Origin: Pseudomonas azadiae
Lineage (GTDB): Bacteria; Pseudomonadota; Gammaproteobacteria; Pseudomonadales; Pseudomonadaceae
Direction of reading: 5' to 3'
Length of the DNA: 64,000 nt
Assembly (NCBI RefSeq): GCF_019145355.1
Contig: NZ_JAHSTY010000002.1
Span: 248,001 to 312,000 of the forward strand
Under the pieces are notes generated by a model that was not told where the DNA came from, ran no database searches, and saw only the letters and a program-made list of their open reading frames with translations. A program made the position numbers and the translations under genes. Shown here piece after piece: positions 60,613 to 64,000 of the stretch; the stretch's first letter is position 1, and each line of letters begins with the position of its first letter.

Positions 60613-63321
60613 TCAGCGCTTCTCTTGTTTATTGGGCAACGGCGCAAACAACGCTTCAATATCCTCATTGCCCAACTGCCAGTCCCCGGTCGTGCGCCCA
60701 TCCAGCACACCCGCCGCCAAGTCTGACTTCTCCTTTTGCAGGTGCTGGATTTTCTCCTCCACCGTGCCCCGGGCAATCATCTTGTACACGAACACCGGCT
60801 TCTCCTGCCCGATGCGATACGCACGGTCAGTCGCCTGGTTTTCCGTGGCCGGGTTCCACCACGGGTCGTAGTGGATCACCGTGTCGGCTTCGGTCAGGTT
60901 CAGGCCTACACCGCCGGCCTTCAGGCTGATCAGAAAGATCTGCAGCTTGCCGCTCTGGAAGTCCTTCACCGGCGTGCGCCGATCACGGGTCTGGCCGGTC
61001 AACAAGGCGTAGGCGACGCCGCGCTTCTGAAGCTCGAGTTCGATCAGGCTCAGCATCGAGGTGAACTGGGAAAACAGCAGGATGCGCCGACCTTCCGCAA
61101 ACAGCTCCTCAAGCATCGCCATCAGGCTATCGAGCTTGCCCGAGCTGCCGCCACGGGCGGGCAGGGTGGCGTCGTTGACCAGCCGTAAGTCGCAGCACAC
61201 CTGACGCAACTTGAGCAGTGCTTCAAGAATGATGATCTGGCTGCGCGCCACGCCCTTGCGCGTGATCTCGTCGCGCACCTTCTTGTCCATGGCCAGGCGC
61301 ATGGTTTCGTACACGTCACGCTGGGCCTCGCTGAGGTCCACCCAGTGGATGATTTCGGTCTTGGGCGGCAATTCCGTGGCCACCTGTTCCTTGGTACGAC
61401 GCAACAGAAAAGGTTTGATCCGACCGTTGAGGTGCTGCAGTCGTACATCACTGGCGCGCTTTTCGATGGGCACGCGGTAATCGCGGTTGAAGCTTTTTAC
61501 GTCACCCAGCCAGCCCGGCAGCAGGAAGTGAAACAGCGACCACAGCTCGCCCAAGTGGTTTTCCAACGGCGTGCCGCTCAGGCACAGGCGCTGTCGCGCA
61601 TTCAGCTCGCGCGCCGCCTGGGCTGCCTTGCTGGACGGGTTCTTGATGTACTGGGCTTCGTCGAGGATCAGTACGTGCAAAGGCAGGGCGGCGAGGTGGT
61701 CGATGTCCTTGGGCAACAGGGCATAGGTGGTCAGCAGCAGGTCATAATCCTGCAGGCCGTTTTCCTTTAAAGGCGCGAAATGCTTCTTGCGTGACGCGCC
61801 ATACAGGGCCAACACCTTCAGTTGCGGTGTGAAATGCGCCGCTTCATCCAGCCAGTTGGGAATCAGGCTGGTCGGCATCACCACCATGCAGGGTCGATCC
61901 AGGCGCCCGGCGTTTTTTTCCGTGAGAATATGCGCCAGGGTCTGCAGGGTTTTACCCAGCCCCATGTCATCCGCAAGAATGCCGCCGACATCGAGCTGAC
62001 GCAGCGACTGCATCCAGCTCAAGCCTTCGAGTTGATACGGGCGCAAGGTCGCGTTCAACCCTTCGGGCGCCACGCAGGTGAAGTCTTTGATATCCCGCAG
62101 GCGCTGGGCGAAGTTGCGGATCTTTTCGCCGCCTTCCCATTGCAGCGGCAGGTCTTCCAGCGGGTTCAGGCGAATCGCATCGGCCTTGGCCAGGCGCAAG
62201 GTGGTTGTGCCGGGCTCTTGCAGGTAGAACTCGCCCAAGGTAGCCAGCACCGGTTTCAGGCGTCCGTAAGGCAGCGCGACTTGCAGTGGGCCATGGCCGC
62301 CGTTGGGCAGGCCAGGGATGTTCACCAGGATCAGTTCATCATCGCGGCGCCGCGCCAGTTTCTCCGGGTTGAGGATCTCGGTGTGGGAGCGCATCAGGTT
62401 CAGCAGAATCGGCAGCAGGCTCAGGCGCTCACCGTTGACGATGATCCCCAGTTCCAGGTCGAACCAATCGCGCTCCGGGCCTTCGTCGACGGTGGCGTAC
62501 CAATCGTCGACGGGGCTCAGGTCGAAGCCGAAATCTTCTTCGATCTGCAGCTCCCAACCCTCGGCCCGCAAGGTGGGCAGGGCGTTGAGGGTGAAATTGA
62601 GCCAGGCGCTGTCATTGACCAATTCGAACAGCTCGCCGGCGCTTTCCGGCAAGGCCTTGCTCTGGCGCGTGGCGATCTTGAAACCGAGCAGGCGCAGTTG
62701 TTCGCGATACGGCTGCTCAAGCTCGGGATGGCGCTTGATGCGCAGGCTCTGGGTGTCCTGGCGCACGATGATGTCGGCGTTTTTCTGCCCGCTGACATAG
62801 TTGCCCAGGTAGTTGAACGACAACGCCGCGCGATGCTGGATATAGCGCTGCATCTTGCCGTTGCGCGGTTCAAAGGCGCTGAATTCGACGCTGGCCAACC
62901 ACAGGCGTGGCACGGGCAGCACGTCCTCCATGACCACCTGCGGCAGCACCGGGCGGTTTTCCAGCACGGCCTGGAGTTTTCCCAGCAGCTCGGCATCCTG
63001 GGCGGCGGCCGGGTAGGCCAGGGTTTCCTGGACCTTGAGCAGCACCGCCGCGATATGTTTGCAGTTGGTGTGCACCGGGCAGGTACAGCGGCTGTCCACC
63101 AGGATCAGCATGCCCTTGGCCGATTCGCGCAGCGAGATGGTCTGCCGGTAGACGTTGCCGCCCGAGCCTTCGCAGCTGGCGGTGATGGTGCTGTCGCCGG
63201 ACTCGACGATGCGCACCCGGTTCTCCAGGGCATACCGCCGCCCGCGCTCAAGGCTCTGCTCTTTGAAGCGATTGGCCCACGAAGGGGCCAGGGGTTTGGT
63301 CAGCGACGACGTCAGGGGCAT
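60613..63321 (-). CDS. SNF2-family helicase with N-terminal SWIM zinc finger
   Basis: 902 residues. N-terminal SWIM finger CTCPVHTNCKH (about residues 79–89) for nucleic-acid or protein binding. The SNF2/SF2 motor has Walker A GGILADDMGLGKTLQTLA (near 445–462), Walker B/DEAQ LHVLILDEAQYIKN, motif III CLSGTPLENHLGELWSL, and the C-terminal helicase motifs VGLNLTEADTVIHYDPWWNPATENQATDRAYRIGQ. It is an ATP-driven DNA translocase of unknown role, perhaps in transcription or repair. It is downstream of csiV and mfd on the same strand, 9 bases after csiV. Confidence 0.93.
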   Translation of the reverse strand: MPLTSSLTKPLAPSWANRFKEQSLERGRRYALENRVRIVESGDSTITASCEGSGGNVYRQTISLRESAKGMLILVDSRCTCPVHTNCKHIAAVLLKVQETLAYPAAAQDAELLGKLQAVLENRPVLPQVVMEDVLPVPRLWLASVEFSAFEPRNGKMQRYIQHRAALSFNYLGNYVSGQKNADIIVRQDTQSLRIKRHPELEQPYREQLRLLGFKIATRQSKALPESAGELFELVNDSAWLNFTLNALPTLRAEGWELQIEEDFGFDLSPVDDWYATVDEGPERDWFDLELGIIVNGERLSLLPILLNLMRSHTEILNPEKLARRRDDELILVNIPGLPNGGHGPLQVALPYGRLKPVLATLGEFYLQEPGTTTLRLAKADAIRLNPLEDLPLQWEGGEKIRNFAQRLRDIKDFTCVAPEGLNATLRPYQLEGLSWMQSLRQLDVGGILADDMGLGKTLQTLAHILTEKNAGRLDRPCMVVMPTSLIPNWLDEAAHFTPQLKVLALYGASRKKHFAPLKENGLQDYDLLLTTYALLPKDIDHLAALPLHVLILDEAQYIKNPSSKAAQAARELNARQRLCLSGTPLENHLGELWSLFHFLLPGWLGDVKSFNRDYRVPIEKRASDVRLQHLNGRIKPFLLRRTKEQVATELPPKTEIIHWVDLSEAQRDVYETMRLAMDKKVRDEITRKGVARSQIIILEALLKLRQVCCDLRLVNDATLPARGGSSGKLDSLMAMLEELFAEGRRILLFSQFTSMLSLIELELQKRGVAYALLTGQTRDRRTPVKDFQSGKLQIFLISLKAGGVGLNLTEADTVIHYDPWWNPATENQATDRAYRIGQEKPVFVYKMIARGTVEEKIQHLQKEKSDLAAGVLDGRTTGDWQLGNEDIEALFAPLPNKQEKR

Positions 63322-63330
63322 GGCGCGGGA

Positions 63331-63897
63331 TCAGTCCTGCAGGTCGGGCGGTGGTGCGCTGGGTGGCTTGGCGGTCAACGAGGTGATCTTGATCAGCAGC
63401 GCCAGGTGGCCGCCGTCCAGGTAGTTGAGTTGATTGTTCTTGGTGCGCACGTCTTTCTGGGCCAGGTGTTCGCTGGCGATCACGCTGCCGTTGCCGTCGA
63501 ACTGGTTGATCCAGAAGTCCGCATCGATGTCGGTGAAGCGGCCCAATTGCAGGTTCAAGACGCCTTCGATGGGGAACTGCCCGAACTGCTCCTGGCCGTC
63601 AGTAATCGCCAGCTTCACCGGTTGCTCGCCGAGGTTCTGCTCCCACGCCTTGTGCAGCAGCACCGTGTAGGTGGAATCGGCGCGCAGCTTGTCGACAATG
63701 TTGGAAAGGCGCGGCGGGCTCAGTTTATCGCCCAGGCGCACCGCCCCGGTGTCCCAGTCTTCCGGCGCGGCGCGGCTGTTGATCACAGGCTCGGCGTTCT
63801 GGCGCACCAGGATCATCTCCACCTGGTACGGGCTGTCGGCGAACGCCGCAGGTGCCGCTACCACCAACAACAGGCTCAACATGCGGAACAGGCGCAT
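63331..63897 (-). CDS. csiV: CsiV-family periplasmic protein
   Basis: 188 residues. Signal peptide MRLFRMLSLLLVVAAPAAFA. The mature part begins DSPYQVEMILVRQNAEPVIN, as in the CsiV family, with later KAWEQNLGEQPVKLAITDG and LNLQLGRFTDIDADFWINQF. CsiV binds peptidoglycan and supports PBP1A function in Vibrio cholerae. The ATG at 63897 has AGGA eight bases upstream; the frame to 63912 has no such site. It lies 11 bases after the probable mfd gene. Confidence 0.82.
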   Translation of the reverse strand: MRLFRMLSLLLVVAAPAAFADSPYQVEMILVRQNAEPVINSRAAPEDWDTGAVRLGDKLSPPRLSNIVDKLRADSTYTVLLHKAWEQNLGEQPVKLAITDGQEQFGQFPIEGVLNLQLGRFTDIDADFWINQFDGNGSVIASEHLAQKDVRTKNNQLNYLDGGHLALLIKITSLTAKPPSAPPPDLQD

Positions 63898-63908
63898 CGG
63901 GGCGTCCT

Positions 63909-64000
63909 TCAAGCAGATTTCGGGATGAGGCGCTCGAACAGCGCCTCCAAGGTATTAAAGCGTTCTTCGGCACGTTCCATCGGCACCATGAACTTGAACA
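63909..64000 (-). CDS. mfd: C-terminal end of transcription-repair coupling factor (probable mfd)
   Basis: Only the last 29 codons are in the window (FKFMVPMERAEERFNTLEALFERLIPKSA). The KF.VPME...ER end and the position directly before csiV, as in other Pseudomonas, suggest Mfd. The rest is beyond base 64000, so the identity is inferred mainly from context. Confidence 0.6.
   Translation of the reverse strand, partial: FKFMVPMERAEERFNTLEALFERLIPKSA

Overview
The window looks like a core-chromosome segment of a Pseudomonas of the fluorescens group. GC content is high and the codon use is uniform. The gene sets (topA–sulA–lexA–psrA–nagZ, fadBA, slt–uup, acnA–rlmM–tusA, pobR/pobA, pxpABC) have the order and protein style of that genus, and the intergenic spaces carry many Pseudomonas-type REP doublets. 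I see no prophage, integrase, IS transposase, CRISPR array, rRNA gene or intact tRNA gene.

Layout. 1–10.3 kb is metabolic accessory DNA: the end of a CynX-type transporter, an AruI-like ThDP decarboxylase with a divergent LysR regulator, an atypical metallo-beta-lactamase-fold protein with its own divergent LysR regulator, and the 4-hydroxybenzoate pair pobR/pobA followed by a DHA2 drug-type pump. 10.6–24.2 kb holds a double-Cache exported protein and a PheC-like periplasmic dehydratase, then housekeeping genes: rnd, ycgL, a 2-hydroxyacid dehydrogenase, a nitroreductase, ycgN, an RNA methyltransferase, an HNH protein, a spermidine-synthase-like protein, a cNMP-binding protein, ptrB and a class II amidotransferase. 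24.4–33.5 kb carries a LysR regulator divergent from the 5-oxoprolinase operon pxpABC, a MoxR/VWA pair, a DUF748 protein, cysK and an LpxO-like hydroxylase. 33.6–45.9 kb has acnA, rlmM, tusA, a MATE pump, pdxB, an ABC exporter, a Fic protein and slt. 46–64 kb has uup, a universal stress protein, fadBA, topA, lexA–sulA, psrA, nagZ, an SNF2-type helicase with a SWIM zinc finger, a CsiV-like protein and the end of a gene that is probably mfd.

Regulation visible in the DNA: two tandem LexA boxes before lexA–sulA; two PsrA-type palindromes lying on the -10 region of the psrA promoter; and a perfect 20-bp palindrome of unknown function about 60 bp before fadB. fadBA, a known PsrA target operon in Pseudomonas, lies about 9 kb from psrA.

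The most striking structural feature is the repeats. Besides ordinary REP doublets there are six copies of a 130–135-bp, near-perfect long palindrome. Three of these sit inside a second inverted-repeat element, which is itself inserted at the same position in a REP doublet, flanked by a 10-bp direct repeat (CTGCGATAGC) that looks like a target-site duplication. This three-level nesting is the observation I would follow up first.
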